Assembly (NCBI RefSeq): GCF_001642955.1
Contig: NZ_LWSK01000006.1
Coordinates: 49,744-113,743 of the forward strand
DNA length: 64,000 nt
Direction: 5' to 3'
DNA from: Rubripirellula obstinata
GTDB taxonomy: Bacteria > Planctomycetota > Planctomycetia > Pirellulales > Pirellulaceae
Shown here: positions 7,632-16,824 of the stretch, in pieces
How the letters are laid out: the number at the start of each line of letters is the position of its first letter
Position numbering within the stretch: position 1 is the stretch's first letter
Translations under genes and position numbers: made by a program
Notes under the pieces: model-generated
Told to the model about the DNA's origin: nothing
The model's input: the letters and a program-made list of their open reading frames with translations, nothing else
Databases searched by the model: none

Positions 7632-10568
7632 TCATTGGCCCGATTCCGAATCTCCTTGCAAGTTCCATTCCGGGCGAATCGCGTGCCCCGCCTGGGCGGC
7701 CAATTTCAGATCGTTCGCCAATTTGGCGACATCCACCCGACGAATGGCCGCAATTTGCGACGCCGAATAACCGTCACGGAACAGCCGCCAAGTCCAATAG
7801 GCGTCCGACGATTCAGAATTCTGAGCAACTTCGGGCTGCTCAATGGGTGAGCCGTGACGCGTAAGCGGCCGGGAATCGGGCGTTGGAATCGAATCCGATG
7901 AACCACTGGAATCCGGCGTTGCGTGGGATTCTGGTGCCGCGTGGGGTTCTGGTGCCGCGTGGGATTCTGGTGCCGCGTGGGATTCTGGTGCCGCGTGGGA
8001 TTCTGGTGCCTCAGTTGCCCGAGGCCTCACGGCCAGCGGCTCACCATTTTCGCCCTCGAATTGCCCGCCCTCGAATTGCCCAGGAGCGTCTTGGCCAGTT
8101 TGCTCGACGGCACCGCGAATCAGCTCGATCAGGTCGTACCCGAACTGCTCGATCGTCGCCGAACCAATTCCAGACACCAATTCCAGCTCGCCCGTCGTGG
8201 TTGGTTTCGCATCCGCCAACCGCTCGATCGTCGCGTTGGTCAAAATCCGATATGCCGGAATCCCCAACGCCGCTGACGATTTGCTGCGCCAACGCTTGAT
8301 CACATCGATCAGCTCTGACAAAGCTTGATCGTCCTGCGAAAGCGGCGCATCGGGCTGGGCATTATCAGTACCCGCCGATTCCGTTTGCACATCAGCGGCT
8401 TCCAGTTTAGCCACCGACATCGCCAACTTTTTCGCCAGCGGAAACGACATGCGAATCGAAGCAGGCAACTCCGTTCCCTCCAACATCAGTTGACGACCGG
8501 CCGCCGTGACATGCAACGTCGGCCGCCGATCATCCACCTCTTTCTGTTCCAACATTCCACCTTCGGCAATCGCCTCCATCACCGAAACCACTTCGCTTTG
8601 CCTCAAACCCGAAAGCAGCCCGTAAGTGCTTAGCTGATTCAATCGCCATTGCTGCAACTTTTTGTTCTTCGACCCACACAACATTTGCGCCACAAGCGTT
8701 TTCCCAAACCGTCCATGCATCCGAGTCACGCCGCTCAGCACCACCCGGACTCCTCGCAACAGCGCGGCGTTGTCCACGCCTTTCAGCGGAGTTCCCAAGG
8801 AGACATCTGACCCGCGACCTAAACTTCCGTCAGCCGGTTTGCATCGATCGCAAGTACCGCAGTTGTCTGAATCGGTTTCGCCAAAGTAATCCAGGATGAC
8901 GCGTTGACGACAGCCGGGCGTATTGGCCAGCCCAATCACGGCTTCCAACTTTCCAAATTCAGCTTTTTTGCGTCGTTCCAGTTCCTCGAAATCGATGTCC
9001 AGTTCGTCAAACGAACGCTCGCGATCGATAAAGTGAACGGCTCGACCGCGAAACGGCGGAACGTAATCAAACGATCGTAACCGCCGCAATTCTCGCAGCG
9101 TTCGCGCCAATTGTTCGCGATCAACATCCGCCAACTGCATCAACCGTTTCGGTTGGACATAGACATCTTCATTTCGACGACGGCCGACGACTTTTTCAAT
9201 CGCCAGCATGACTCGGCGTCGCACCCGAGCTTCTTTGGGCAGAAAATCCAGCAGCGTCGGTGCCTTGGAATCAATTCGCACCATTGCCTTGCCGGCACTG
9301 GAATCGAGTCGCCGAATCACGCCCGCACGCGCCAGCAAGGTTTCCGCTGTTCCGACCGCTTCGCTGCCCTCTTTTAAGCCTGCTCCTTCCTTGACCTGAT
9401 CGAGCGTCAATTCAATCGGATCTTCTTCGCGAGAGAGTAAATACTGATGCACCAAACGAACTGCTTCCCGCGATGGATAGCGATTTTCGATAAAGAACTC
9501 TTGCACGTAGCGATCTTGGTATGAAAACAGTAACTCACAATCGCTGTTCTTTCCGTCACGCCCTGCCCTGCCCGCTTCTTGATAGTACGCTTCCAAACTG
9601 CCGGGCATGTTGTAGTGAACGACGAACCGAATGTCAGATTTGTCGATGCCCATTCCAAAAGCATTGGTCGCGACGATCGCCGACAACTTGCCCGACATGA
9701 ACGCTTCTTGGACTTGATGCCGTCCCACCTGATCCAATCCAGCGTGATAGACGCCGATCGGCTTATCCACTTTCTCTGGCAGCCATTCACCAATTTCCTC
9801 GCATCGTTTTCGAGTCGCGGCGTAAATAATTCCAGCACCCGTTTTTCCATCCGCGTTGTGCGAGTTGATGATGGAAATCAATCGTTCTTGCTTGGCCGAA
9901 TCCGTTTTGGCGTGCGTGACACTGAATCGCAAATTGGTTCTTGCGAAACCAGTCACGAAGGTTGCAGGTTTCTTCAAATTCAAAAGCGAGATAATGTCAT
10001 CGCGAACGACCGGTGTTGCTGTTGCGGTCAAGGCAATCGTTTGGACGTCGTTCAAATACCGCTGACGAAACAGTCCCAATCGCGAATAGTCGGGCCGGAA
10101 GTCGTGGCCCCATTCGCTGACGCAGTGGGCCTCGTCAACGGCAAGCAAACTGATGTTGGCGGACTCGGTGGCTTCTAAAAATCGGCTGTTGCGAAGCCGC
10201 TCGGGCGCGACGTAAACCAAATCCAATTGACCGGACGCCATTTCTGACATGACCGCGGATTGTTCGCTCGCGGACAGGCTGCTGTTGATCAGTTTTGCGT
10301 TAATCCCTAGCGCTCGTAGCGTATCGACTTGGTCCTTCATCAACGCGATCAGCGGCGAAACTACGATCGTGGTCCCCTCACGAGCCAAACTGGGCAACTG
10401 ATAGCATAAACTTTTACCGCCGCCGGTCGGCATCACGCACATCACGTCCGCACCGCTGGCAACCGCTTCGATCACGTCACCCTGGCCGGGGCGAAAGGAC
10501 TGCAAACCAAACCGCGACAAAAAAGTTGCCGGGTCGGCCGCAGTAGATTGCTTGGTGTGGTCAGCCAT
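7632..10568 (-). CDS. recQ: ATP-dependent DNA helicase RecQ with HRDC and extra C-terminal helix-turn-helix
   Basis: The protein is 978 aa from ATG at 10568; a TTG six codons further upstream is possible but less likely. The helicase core has the Walker A region MPTGGGKS near 46-53 and DEAH at 145-148. A zinc-binding RQC cluster (CRQRV ... DNCGTCDRC) follows, then a winged helix. An HRDC domain lies near residue 750-815. At about 1.5 times E. coli RecQ, it adds a linker with five 6-residue repeats of the APESHA type and a C-terminal segment resembling the HTH_40 domain of RecQ-like proteins (GYSASQIAAIRRVDVAKLA). RecQ unwinds DNA 3' to 5' in recombination repair. It is divergent from the CPXCG protein gene, ~90 bases apart. 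Confidence 0.95.
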   Translation of the reverse strand: MADHTKQSTAADPATFLSRFGLQSFRPGQGDVIEAVASGADVMCVMPTGGGKSLCYQLPSLAREGTTIVVSPLIALMKDQVDTLRALGINAKLINSSLSASEQSAVMSEMASGQLDLVYVAPERLRNSRFLEATESANISLLAVDEAHCVSEWGHDFRPDYSRLGLFRQRYLNDVQTIALTATATPVVRDDIISLLNLKKPATFVTGFARTNLRFSVTHAKTDSAKQERLISIINSHNADGKTGAGIIYAATRKRCEEIGEWLPEKVDKPIGVYHAGLDQVGRHQVQEAFMSGKLSAIVATNAFGMGIDKSDIRFVVHYNMPGSLEAYYQEAGRAGRDGKNSDCELLFSYQDRYVQEFFIENRYPSREAVRLVHQYLLSREEDPIELTLDQVKEGAGLKEGSEAVGTAETLLARAGVIRRLDSSAGKAMVRIDSKAPTLLDFLPKEARVRRRVMLAIEKVVGRRRNEDVYVQPKRLMQLADVDREQLARTLRELRRLRSFDYVPPFRGRAVHFIDRERSFDELDIDFEELERRKKAEFGKLEAVIGLANTPGCRQRVILDYFGETDSDNCGTCDRCKPADGSLGRGSDVSLGTPLKGVDNAALLRGVRVVLSGVTRMHGRFGKTLVAQMLCGSKNKKLQQWRLNQLSTYGLLSGLRQSEVVSVMEAIAEGGMLEQKEVDDRRPTLHVTAAGRQLMLEGTELPASIRMSFPLAKKLAMSVAKLEAADVQTESAGTDNAQPDAPLSQDDQALSELIDVIKRWRSKSSAALGIPAYRILTNATIERLADAKPTTTGELELVSGIGSATIEQFGYDLIELIRGAVEQTGQDAPGQFEGGQFEGENGEPLAVRPRATEAPESHAAPESHAAPESHAAPEPHAAPESHATPDSSGSSDSIPTPDSRPLTRHGSPIEQPEVAQNSESSDAYWTWRLFRDGYSASQIAAIRRVDVAKLANDLKLAAQAGHAIRPEWNLQGDSESGQ
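7921..8010. repeat. Five 18-bp tandem repeats inside recQ
   Basis: The unit GCGTGGGATTCTGGTGCC is repeated five times with one base change in unit 2. It encodes Ala-Pro-Glu-Ser/Pro-His-Ala repeats on the minus strand, in the linker after the HRDC domain. The near-identity of the units suggests recent slippage expansion. Confidence 0.9.
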
Positions 10569-10658
10569 GACGTTACACTGATGCAAGAGGAGAACGAAGA
10601 ACGGGAAACCGAGTGCCGGTTTTTACTCAAAACGAAACGTCAGTATAGGTTCCGTATC

Positions 10659-10850
10659 ATGCAAGACGAAGTGACCTACATTTGCGACGCCTGCGGCGAA
10701 GAAATCGTCATCCCAGTCGATCCAGCCGGCGGAAAAACGCAAAAATACACCGAAGACTGCCCTGTCTGCTGCAATCCAAGTGTCATCCATGTTGACTGGG
10801 ACGAAGACGAACCAAGAGCCTGGGCTGAGGCTGAACAAGATCGGTTCTAA
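10659..10850 (+). CDS. CPXCG motif-containing cysteine-rich small protein
   Basis: The protein is 63 aa from ATG at 10659. It has two zinc-ribbon knuckles, CDAC near residue 9-12 and CPVCC near 33-37, separated by VDPAGGKTQKYTED. It ends in the acidic tail DWDEDEP. This matches the small CPXCG family, whose members are typically 55-70 aa, cytosolic and of unknown function. In the first knuckle the canonical CPxCG is CDACG, so the proline is replaced. It is divergent from recQ and followed 31 bases later by a co-directional 81-aa gene. Confidence 0.8.
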   Translation: MQDEVTYICDACGEEIVIPVDPAGGKTQKYTEDCPVCCNPSVIHVDWDEDEPRAWAEAEQDRF

Positions 10851-10881
10851 CATCGCAAAGCGGAAATCAAGCCTTCCAAAA

Positions 10882-11127
10882 ATGAATTTCAAGAAACCGC
10901 AACCGCCATCGCCACAGCAGGTTCGCGAGAATATGCAGCGGTGGTACGTCGCGATGGAATCGTCACACGAAATGTTGATGGCCGGGCTGCGTCACAAAAT
11001 CGGCCCCGATGGCGACCTGGGCGAGGCCTACCGCCAATGGAATGCGGACCGACGCGAAAGAAAGATTCGCGAATACGAAGAAGCCTACCGCAGACGTCAG
11101 CAACGCGGGGCTAACAATGCCTCCTAG
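10882..11127 (+). CDS. Small charged protein of unknown function, overlaps nucleotidyltransferase gene
   Basis: The protein is 81 aa from ATG at 10882. The middle is a helix-rich segment (NMQRWYVAMESSHEMLMAGL). The C-terminus is strongly basic/acidic and predicted helical (RRERKIREYEEAYRRRQQR). I do not recognise a family. Its stop overlaps the start of the next gene by 11 bases (11117-11127), so the two are probably translated together. A small charged protein tightly coupled to a nucleotidyltransferase-fold protein resembles toxin-antitoxin layouts, but that is an inference only. Confidence 0.6.
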   Translation: MNFKKPQPPSPQQVRENMQRWYVAMESSHEMLMAGLRHKIGPDGDLGEAYRQWNADRRERKIREYEEAYRRRQQRGANNAS

Positions 11128-11677
11128 CGTTCTAATGCGCTCGCTCCAAAAAATCTGGCCCCAAATTGACGCTGCCGGCATCCCCGTTGCGATCGCTGGT
11201 GGAATCGCCATGTCGTTTTGGGGACATCCGCGAAGCACGCAAGACATCAACTTACTCTCCGTCTGCGCTGACTCAGAAAACCTAACCAACTTGCTGCGAA
11301 AGATTGGATTGAAAAAACTTTCACCCGCGGCGAAAGACCTGGGGCTTTGCCAATTGTCAACTTGGTCTCTGTCGATGGACGAAGATTACATGGATGTTGA
11401 AATCGACACGTTGACTGGCAATTCGATCTACTACCACAACCTGGTGAAGCGATTTGTTGAAGCTAATATCGATGGAATGCAAACAACCAGTCGCGTGATT
11501 TCTCGAGAAGACTTGATTCTTCATAAGCTCTATGCCGAACGTTTAATCGACCAAGCGGATGTTATCAGCCTGACCGAGAGCCACGGGGCTGAATTGGATC
11601 AAGTTTATTTGTCTAAGTGGATCGAGGAACTTGGACTGCAAGAAAACTGGAACGAAATCCAACGACGCATGGGCTGA
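11117..11677 (+). CDS. Nucleotidyltransferase-fold protein with altered active site
   Basis: The protein is 186 aa from ATG at 11117. Residues ~20-45 match the nucleotidyltransferase superfamily opening: AIAGGIAMSFWGHPRSTQDIN, of which the GG, G-x-x-R-x-T and D-I-x parts are recognisable. The usual second acidic residue of the DxD pair is Asn here. A later DYMDVEIDTL strand could supply the third Asp. The C-terminal ISREDLILHKLYAERLIDQAD helix is typical of AbiEii/DUF6036-like members. Family members transfer nucleotides to proteins, RNA or small molecules; the Asp to Asn change makes catalysis doubtful. Coupled to the preceding 81-aa gene. Confidence 0.7.
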   Translation: MPPSVLMRSLQKIWPQIDAAGIPVAIAGGIAMSFWGHPRSTQDINLLSVCADSENLTNLLRKIGLKKLSPAAKDLGLCQLSTWSLSMDEDYMDVEIDTLTGNSIYYHNLVKRFVEANIDGMQTTSRVISREDLILHKLYAERLIDQADVISLTESHGAELDQVYLSKWIEELGLQENWNEIQRRMG

Positions 11678-11713
11678 CGCTTCCTTGATTCACCCCCGCC
11701 GGTTTTATTGCCC

Positions 11714-12838
11714 ATGTTTATTCACCAATCCAAGCTTCCGCATGTTCTGCTGCCGGAACACTACTGGTCAGCAGAACTTTTTGACCAGGAACAGGCAAAG
11801 CTTTTTCGGCCCCAGTGGCATTGGGTTGGCAGTCTAGCGGATCTGCCCGGTGAAGGAGATTTCTTGACCAAGGACGTCATGGGCACGCCGGTTTTGATTC
11901 GCAAATCGAGCGGGACCGTCCATTGTTATTTGAACGTTTGCCCACACCGTCACAGCATGCTGTCGCATCAGCCCAGCGGCAATTGCGAAACGATCAAATG
12001 CCAATACCACGGCTGGGAATTCACCGAGTCCGGCAAAACGGGAAAGATCCCGGATGCGAAAAGCTTTCGCCCCATGCCCGGTGGTCCGGAGTGTTTGACG
12101 AAGTTCAAAACATCGCTTATCGGTCCATTGATCTTTGTCAACTTGGCCCCTGATCCCGATCCGATTGCAAACCAATTAGGCGTCACCCAAGCTGTCCTGG
12201 AACAATACGCGGCCGACCGTTGGCGTCGCGTTGACCACTGGGATTTCGACTTTCCCGCGAATTGGAAAATCGTCGCCGAGAATACGGTTGAATCGTATCA
12301 CTTGGATTCGGTGCATTCCCAAACGTTGCAGGCGGCCGCGTGCGAAGAAGACATCGAACACGAAATCCACGACAGCGGAACGGTCATGCGATCAACGACA
12401 ATCGCACCCGCGTTCTACAAGCGATTGGCCGACTTTGTTCTGCCCAGACTGCAACCCGGATGCGACCATCAGTATCAACTGCATCATTGTTTCCCCGGTT
12501 TGTTTGTGATTCGCATCGACGCGATGCTGCAAGTCATGTCACTGACACCGATCACCGCCACGTCATGCCACATGGATGTTTCCGTTTTCATTCTTCGCGC
12601 TGAAAAGGAAACCGCGTTTACGCGTTTGCTAACGACGATGTGGGGACGACTGAAATCTTCCGTCATCAGAAAAATTTTAGCCGAAGACGCAGCCATCTAT
12701 CCTGACCTACAACGCGGCATGGAAAACAGCCCCTTCAAGGGAAGCATCAGCACACGCGAGGAGCTGGTGTTTGCGTTACAAGAATACGTGGCCCGAAATT
12801 GCGGACTCGATCATCTGATCGACAAAACAGATGCATGA
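11714..12838 (+). CDS. Rieske [2Fe-2S] aromatic ring-hydroxylating oxygenase, alpha subunit
   Basis: The protein is 374 aa from ATG at 11714. The Rieske cluster ligands are CPHRH near residue 76 and CQYHGW near 96. The C-terminal catalytic domain carries the mononuclear iron motif NWKIVAENTVESYHLDSVH, with two His ligands. Such enzymes insert oxygen into aromatic rings, quaternary amines or sterols and need a reductase partner; no reductase or beta subunit is nearby. The substrate cannot be told from the sequence. Length and motif spacing resemble single-component alpha-type oxygenases used for choline, carnitine or glycine-betaine-like substrates. Confidence 0.88.
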   Translation: MFIHQSKLPHVLLPEHYWSAELFDQEQAKLFRPQWHWVGSLADLPGEGDFLTKDVMGTPVLIRKSSGTVHCYLNVCPHRHSMLSHQPSGNCETIKCQYHGWEFTESGKTGKIPDAKSFRPMPGGPECLTKFKTSLIGPLIFVNLAPDPDPIANQLGVTQAVLEQYAADRWRRVDHWDFDFPANWKIVAENTVESYHLDSVHSQTLQAAACEEDIEHEIHDSGTVMRSTTIAPAFYKRLADFVLPRLQPGCDHQYQLHHCFPGLFVIRIDAMLQVMSLTPITATSCHMDVSVFILRAEKETAFTRLLTTMWGRLKSSVIRKILAEDAAIYPDLQRGMENSPFKGSISTREELVFALQEYVARNCGLDHLIDKTDA

Positions 12839-13001
12839 ATCGGAGTCACAAACTGCCATTCAAGAGCTTCGTGAATCTCGACTTGGCAAGTCATTCTTTC
12901 AGGCGACTTGTGAACAGGTCGCAGAACGATTGACATTTCTCGGTGAACGCCACCATTTAGGTTCCTGTAAGTTGCACCCAGAGCGTATTTCCCGAGGTAT
13001 C

Positions 13002-13395
13002 CCACCCAACGCCGTGAAGGGTTTTTAACTGTTTAACCGCGTGAGCATCGCCCCGCGCGTTCGGGGCCGGGGGACGCGCGACGCGCGGGGCGATGCCCAA
13101 CGCCGTGAAGAGTTTTGGTCCAGTAAAACACGGATTAGTTCGTTTAGCCGCGTGGGCATCGCCCCGCGCGTTACGCCCCGCATGGACGCGCGGGGCGATG
13201 CCCACGCGGTTAAACGATTTAGAAACCCTTCACGGCGTTGGGCGATGCCCACGCGGCTAAACGAACGAACACGTGTTTTCCGGGACCAAAACCATTCAAG
13301 GCGTTGGGTACAGCTTCTGGTGGACTGAACCCTGGCGGGCCCAGCTACGAAAGGATTCGCCAAAGACGGAACTTGTTCAGGACAGTTCCTCTAGT
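13002..13395. repeat. Composite palindrome family C, double core
   Basis: Two hairpin cores (13031-13099 and 13142-13216 approximately) of the form CGTGGGCATCGCCCCGCGCG against its complement lie in tandem. They are bracketed by modules resembling CGCCGTGAAGAG and, on the right, GACTGAACCCTGGCGGGCCC with AGCTACGAAAGG. It fills most of the 12839-13407 gap. No gene is supported in the remaining stretch 12839-13001. Confidence 0.8.
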
Positions 13396-13407
13396 AGGGC
13401 CTACTTC

Positions 13408-14115
13408 CTAAAACTGCCAACCACTGATGTCTAACTGTCCGCCAAACGGCACTTCGTTCAGAATGGGAACGTCGCCGAATCCTTCGATTTGTTTGGCGTT
13501 GGAAAGGCAAGAATCATGGACTTCATCGCTCGCTTGATTTAGCACGATGCCGGACAAACTGATACTGCCCTGCTTTGCCGCCGCGATGGTGGCTAGCGTT
13601 TGATGAATCGTGCCCAGTCGGTTGGCCGACACCAAGATCACGGCGTCGGCTGCGATCTGTTTGGCAAAATCGATGTTCAGGATCGAGTCGGCTAAGGGGC
13701 TCATCAGTCCGCCAGCACCTTCGACGATGCAGACATCGAAATCGGCATCCGTCCAAACTTTCAGTCCGTCGATCATTGCCTGAGCATCAACCGATGTGTT
13801 TTCGGCGCGGGCGGCTTCGTTGGGCGCGAGCGGGGCCAGGAATCTTTGCGGACAAACTTCGTTGAGCGTCCGCGGACGACCGGCGGCTTCCCAAAGTGCG
13901 ACTGCATCGCTCGCGATTCGGACGCCGTCTTTGTCACGGCAATCGCTGGCAACCGGTTTGTAGACGCCGACTCGTAAACCCGATTCTCGAAAGCTCTTTG
14001 CGGCCAACGCGGCGATGTAGGTTTTGCCAACATCCGTGTCGGTGCCTGCAAAGAAGATGACTTTTGTCTTAGGATTAAGCTGGGGCTTTTGTTTAGGCTG
14101 GGTGTCGGAAATCAT
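13408..14115 (-). CDS. bioD: ATP-dependent dethiobiotin synthetase BioD
   Basis: The protein is 235 aa, close to the usual 225. The P-loop FFAGTDTDVGKT lies at residues 21-32. The later segment IVEGAGGLMSPL is the conserved BioD VEGAGG motif. BioD closes the ureido ring of dethiobiotin from 7,8-diaminopelargonate, CO2 and ATP in biotin synthesis. No other bio gene is in the window, so it is separated from the rest of the pathway. It starts with ATG at 14115 and is divergent from the AguB-type gene with only 26 bases between start codons, so control regions must overlap coding sequence. Confidence 0.93.
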   Translation of the reverse strand: MISDTQPKQKPQLNPKTKVIFFAGTDTDVGKTYIAALAAKSFRESGLRVGVYKPVASDCRDKDGVRIASDAVALWEAAGRPRTLNEVCPQRFLAPLAPNEAARAENTSVDAQAMIDGLKVWTDADFDVCIVEGAGGLMSPLADSILNIDFAKQIAADAVILVSANRLGTIHQTLATIAAAKQGSISLSGIVLNQASDEVHDSCLSNAKQIEGFGDVPILNEVPFGGQLDISGWQF

Positions 14116-14141
14116 GATCAGGCGTAAATCGGAAAAAGGTA

Positions 14142-15050
14142 ATGACTGTGGCTCGAAATGTTCGCGTATCCGTAGTGCAAATGAAAGATGCCGGCAGCGG
14201 CGTGTCAGCCGATGGAGTCGTTGATCCGAATTGTCGGCAAAAGAATGTCGATGCGGCGATCGGTTGGATTGAAAAGGCCGCCGCCGATGGGGCTCAGGTC
14301 ATTTGTTTGCAGGAATTGTTCACCGGGCCGTATCCCTGCCAAGCCGAAGACCATCGGATTTTTGATCTGGCCGAAGCGATTCCCGGTCCATCGACTGATC
14401 AACTTTGCGAGGTCGCGAAGAAGCACGAAGTCGTCATCGTCGCACCGTTGTTTGAGCGTCGCGCGGCGGGTTTGTATCACAATTCCGCGGCCGTGATTGA
14501 CGCCGACGGCAGTATCGCGGGGATCTATCGAAAGATGCACATTCCCGACGATCCGTTGTTCTACGAGAAGTTTTATTTCTCGCCCGGCGATCTCGGTTTT
14601 CAACCCATTCAAACACGCTACGCAAAATTGGGCGTCGGCATTTGTTGGGACCAGTGGTATCCCGAAGCCGCTCGTTTGTTCGCGCTGGCCGGTGCGGAGA
14701 TTCTGTTTTACCCGACCGCGATCGGTTGGATCGACGAAGAGAAAGACGAATTCGGGGCCGGCCAGCAAGACGCTTGGCAAACGACCATGCGGGCTCACGC
14801 GATCGCCAACGGAATCTGGTTGGCGGCTCCCAATCGCGTCGGCGTGGAAGGTCGGCTGGAATTTTGGGGATCTTCGTTCATCGTTTCGCCGCGTGGCGAA
14901 GTTGTCCAGCAAGCCGACGCGGCTAGCGAGTGCGTTGTTTCGGCCGACTGTTCGATCGACGAGATTGATGTCGTGCGAACTCATTGGCCTTTCTTTCGCG
15001 ACCGCCGAATCGACGCGTATGACGGGCTGACGAAGCGTTGGATTGATTGA
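14142..15050 (+). CDS. aguB: N-carbamoylputrescine amidase-type carbon-nitrogen hydrolase
   Basis: The protein is 302 aa, the usual length. The nitrilase-superfamily triad is visible: Glu58 (QELF), Lys131 (RKMHIPD) and Cys168 (GICWDQWYPE). The CWDQWYPE context is the signature of the AguB branch, which converts N-carbamoylputrescine to putrescine, CO2 and ammonia. The usual partner agmatine deiminase (aguA) is not visible in the window. Substrate assignment rests on motif context, so beta-ureidopropionase-like activity is the main alternative. ATG start at 14142. Confidence 0.85.
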   Translation: MTVARNVRVSVVQMKDAGSGVSADGVVDPNCRQKNVDAAIGWIEKAAADGAQVICLQELFTGPYPCQAEDHRIFDLAEAIPGPSTDQLCEVAKKHEVVIVAPLFERRAAGLYHNSAAVIDADGSIAGIYRKMHIPDDPLFYEKFYFSPGDLGFQPIQTRYAKLGVGICWDQWYPEAARLFALAGAEILFYPTAIGWIDEEKDEFGAGQQDAWQTTMRAHAIANGIWLAAPNRVGVEGRLEFWGSSFIVSPRGEVVQQADAASECVVSADCSIDEIDVVRTHWPFFRDRRIDAYDGLTKRWID

Positions 15051-15105
15051 GAAATCGCCCGAAATTGTCGCGAGATAACTTCACGAGGTTGGACTACACC
15101 CGAAT

Positions 15106-15205
15106 CCCAACCCGAACGCGTAAGCGAGTGATTTCGGCGTTAAACAAGATCCCTCGCTTACGCGTTCGGGTTGGGAAACCGGGAAGTTGTTTCGGGACCG
15201 TTCCT
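15106..15205. repeat. Palindrome with 23-nt arms (family F) plus family C outer module
   Basis: Arms 15106-15128 and 15153-15175 (CCCAACCCGAACGCGTAAGC and complement) are exact. Immediately after, 15175-15205 carries AACCGGGAAGTTGTTTCGGG, which also occurs at the ends of the composite family C copies near 27.0 and 56.5 kb. This shows that the repeat modules mix. Nothing else is supported in the 15051-15364 gap. Confidence 0.75.
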
Positions 15206-15364
15206 TGGGCCGAAGGTTTGGCAAACCTGATCGGTGGTGGTGATTGTGAGGCCGGGAATGAAATCGGTCACTTTTGCTAGCAATGCGGGCCGATAACACT
15301 TTGGCAGGTGCGTTCGGTTCCCCTTCCCAAGTTCAATAGAAACAGCTCAAAAGAAACCATTCTT

Positions 15365-15628
15365 ATGTGGCGATCCATTTTTCTTGCGCTCGGCATCATG
15401 GCAATTGTCATCGGTGCTGAATGTCTGATCATCGATAGTGCGAGTCTGTATTCGGCGGCAGAAACGCGGGCATCCAGCTTTATGAACCCGGCGGGCGACC
15501 CGTCCGCAAACTCGCGGGTTTGGCGTCCAAAAGAGCATCTGCCTTGGCTTTTGATGGCGGCTGGCACGATCACCGTTCTGTACTCATTTACACTGCCTCA
15601 GCGGTTTCGCCGCCGTGAAATGGCCTGA
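15365..15628 (+). CDS. Small two-helix membrane protein, unknown function
   Basis: The protein is 87 aa from ATG at 15365. Hydrophobic segments lie at residues 2-22 (WRSIFLALGIMAIVIGAECL) and near 60-75 (HLPWLLMAAGTITVLYSF). The central ~35 residues are polar and would be extracytoplasmic if the N-terminus is inside; the C-terminus is basic (RFRRREM). I do not recognise a named family. It lies alone between the AguB-type gene and the LysR gene. Confidence 0.6.
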   Translation: MWRSIFLALGIMAIVIGAECLIIDSASLYSAAETRASSFMNPAGDPSANSRVWRPKEHLPWLLMAAGTITVLYSFTLPQRFRRREMA

Positions 15629-15797
15629 AATAGCGTGAAATAGCCTGATCGGGTGTGACGAACGCCGATCTGACTGAGCTGACTCTTGACCTATCCGCGG
15701 GCAGACTCTAACCTGCGATTGATGGATTTTATTCTAGGGAAGGGATTATTAGGCCTGCTAATGCTGGTCGCAGCGTTTTTCTCGCCGGGTTCTCAGA

Positions 15798-16769
15798 TTG
15801 CAGCTCCGAACACTCGAACTTTTCTGCACGATCGCCGAGCAGCGTAGCTTTTCCAAGGCTGCGGCGGTTCACGATATGACACAGAGTGCCGCCAGCCAGG
15901 CGATGCAGCAGCTTGAGGATTCACTTGGTGTTTCGCTGATCGATCGGTCCAAGCGACCGTTGGTTTTGACTACCGAAGGCGAAGCGTACTTGCGTGGTGT
16001 GCGGGGCGTTTTGAAAAGCTATGAACGGATCGAAGAAGAGGTCCGCGGTATCGGTAATCGATTGAGCGGGCAGATCACGATCGCCAGCATCGTTTCGGTC
16101 GGACTCAGCTACATGCCGGCGGCGACGGAAGCTTTTCAGCGACTGCAACCCCAGGTCGATGTTCGTTCTCAATTCGGTCCGGTGGACCGAGTGGTGGAGA
16201 TGGTGGCCGAGGGTGAAGTTGATTTTGGTCTGGTCAGTTTTCCAAAGAACACCAAATCAATTCAGTGCATCGATTGGCAACGCGAACCAATGAGATTGGT
16301 CTGTTCGGCGGATCATCCGTTGGCCAGCCAGAACGAAGTGAGTTTGAATCAGTTGCGAGGGATGGAAATGATCGGTTTTGATCGTCGCCTGACCTTGCGG
16401 CAAGAAATTGATCGGACAATGGCCGCAGCAGGCGTGGACGTGGATGTTCGGATGGAATTTGACAACGCAGATTCGATGATCCGTGCAATTCAGGCCAACC
16501 GCGGCATTGGAATTGTTCCCGAGGCAGCGGTTCGCCGCGAAACGGCAACGGGTTCGCTGAGAGTCGTGGCGTGTCGCGAATTACGAATGACCCGTCCGCT
16601 GGGGATTATTTTCCGGCGACCTGGTCGGTTGAGTCAAGCAGCGAGCGAGTTCGCTTCACTGCTGCTTGGCAAATCTGTCAATTTTGAAACGAAAAACCGA
16701 TCCGGCAATCGCAAGCTAATGGTCGAGACAAACACAGGCATCAGTCAGTCATCGCCGATTCACGCTTGA
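15798..16769 (+). CDS. LysR-family transcriptional regulator
   Basis: The protein is 323 aa from TTG at 15798; no better start is seen and the N-terminus MQLRTLELFCTIAEQRSFSK begins exactly as LysR proteins do. The winged helix covers residues 1-65, with AAAVHDMTQSAASQAMQQLE as the recognition part. The effector-binding substrate domain runs from about 90 to 300. It lies 55 bases upstream of gltB on the same strand. LysR proteins such as GltC control glutamate synthase elsewhere, usually from a divergent position, so a role for this one in gltBD control is plausible but inferred. CysB/CbbR-like relatives are alternatives. Confidence 0.88.
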   Translation: MQLRTLELFCTIAEQRSFSKAAAVHDMTQSAASQAMQQLEDSLGVSLIDRSKRPLVLTTEGEAYLRGVRGVLKSYERIEEEVRGIGNRLSGQITIASIVSVGLSYMPAATEAFQRLQPQVDVRSQFGPVDRVVEMVAEGEVDFGLVSFPKNTKSIQCIDWQREPMRLVCSADHPLASQNEVSLNQLRGMEMIGFDRRLTLRQEIDRTMAAAGVDVDVRMEFDNADSMIRAIQANRGIGIVPEAAVRRETATGSLRVVACRELRMTRPLGIIFRRPGRLSQAASEFASLLLGKSVNFETKNRSGNRKLMVETNTGISQSSPIHA

Positions 16770-16824
16770 TGCAGACTGAAAATAGAAACAGATACCAAGA
16801 CAGCAAAGCTAGGAAAATAAAACT

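Noticed and set aside
13025..13363. Open frames inside the repeat at 13.0-13.4 kb
   Set aside because: They translate the palindrome modules in both directions and recur in other copies of the repeat, so they are repeat artefacts.
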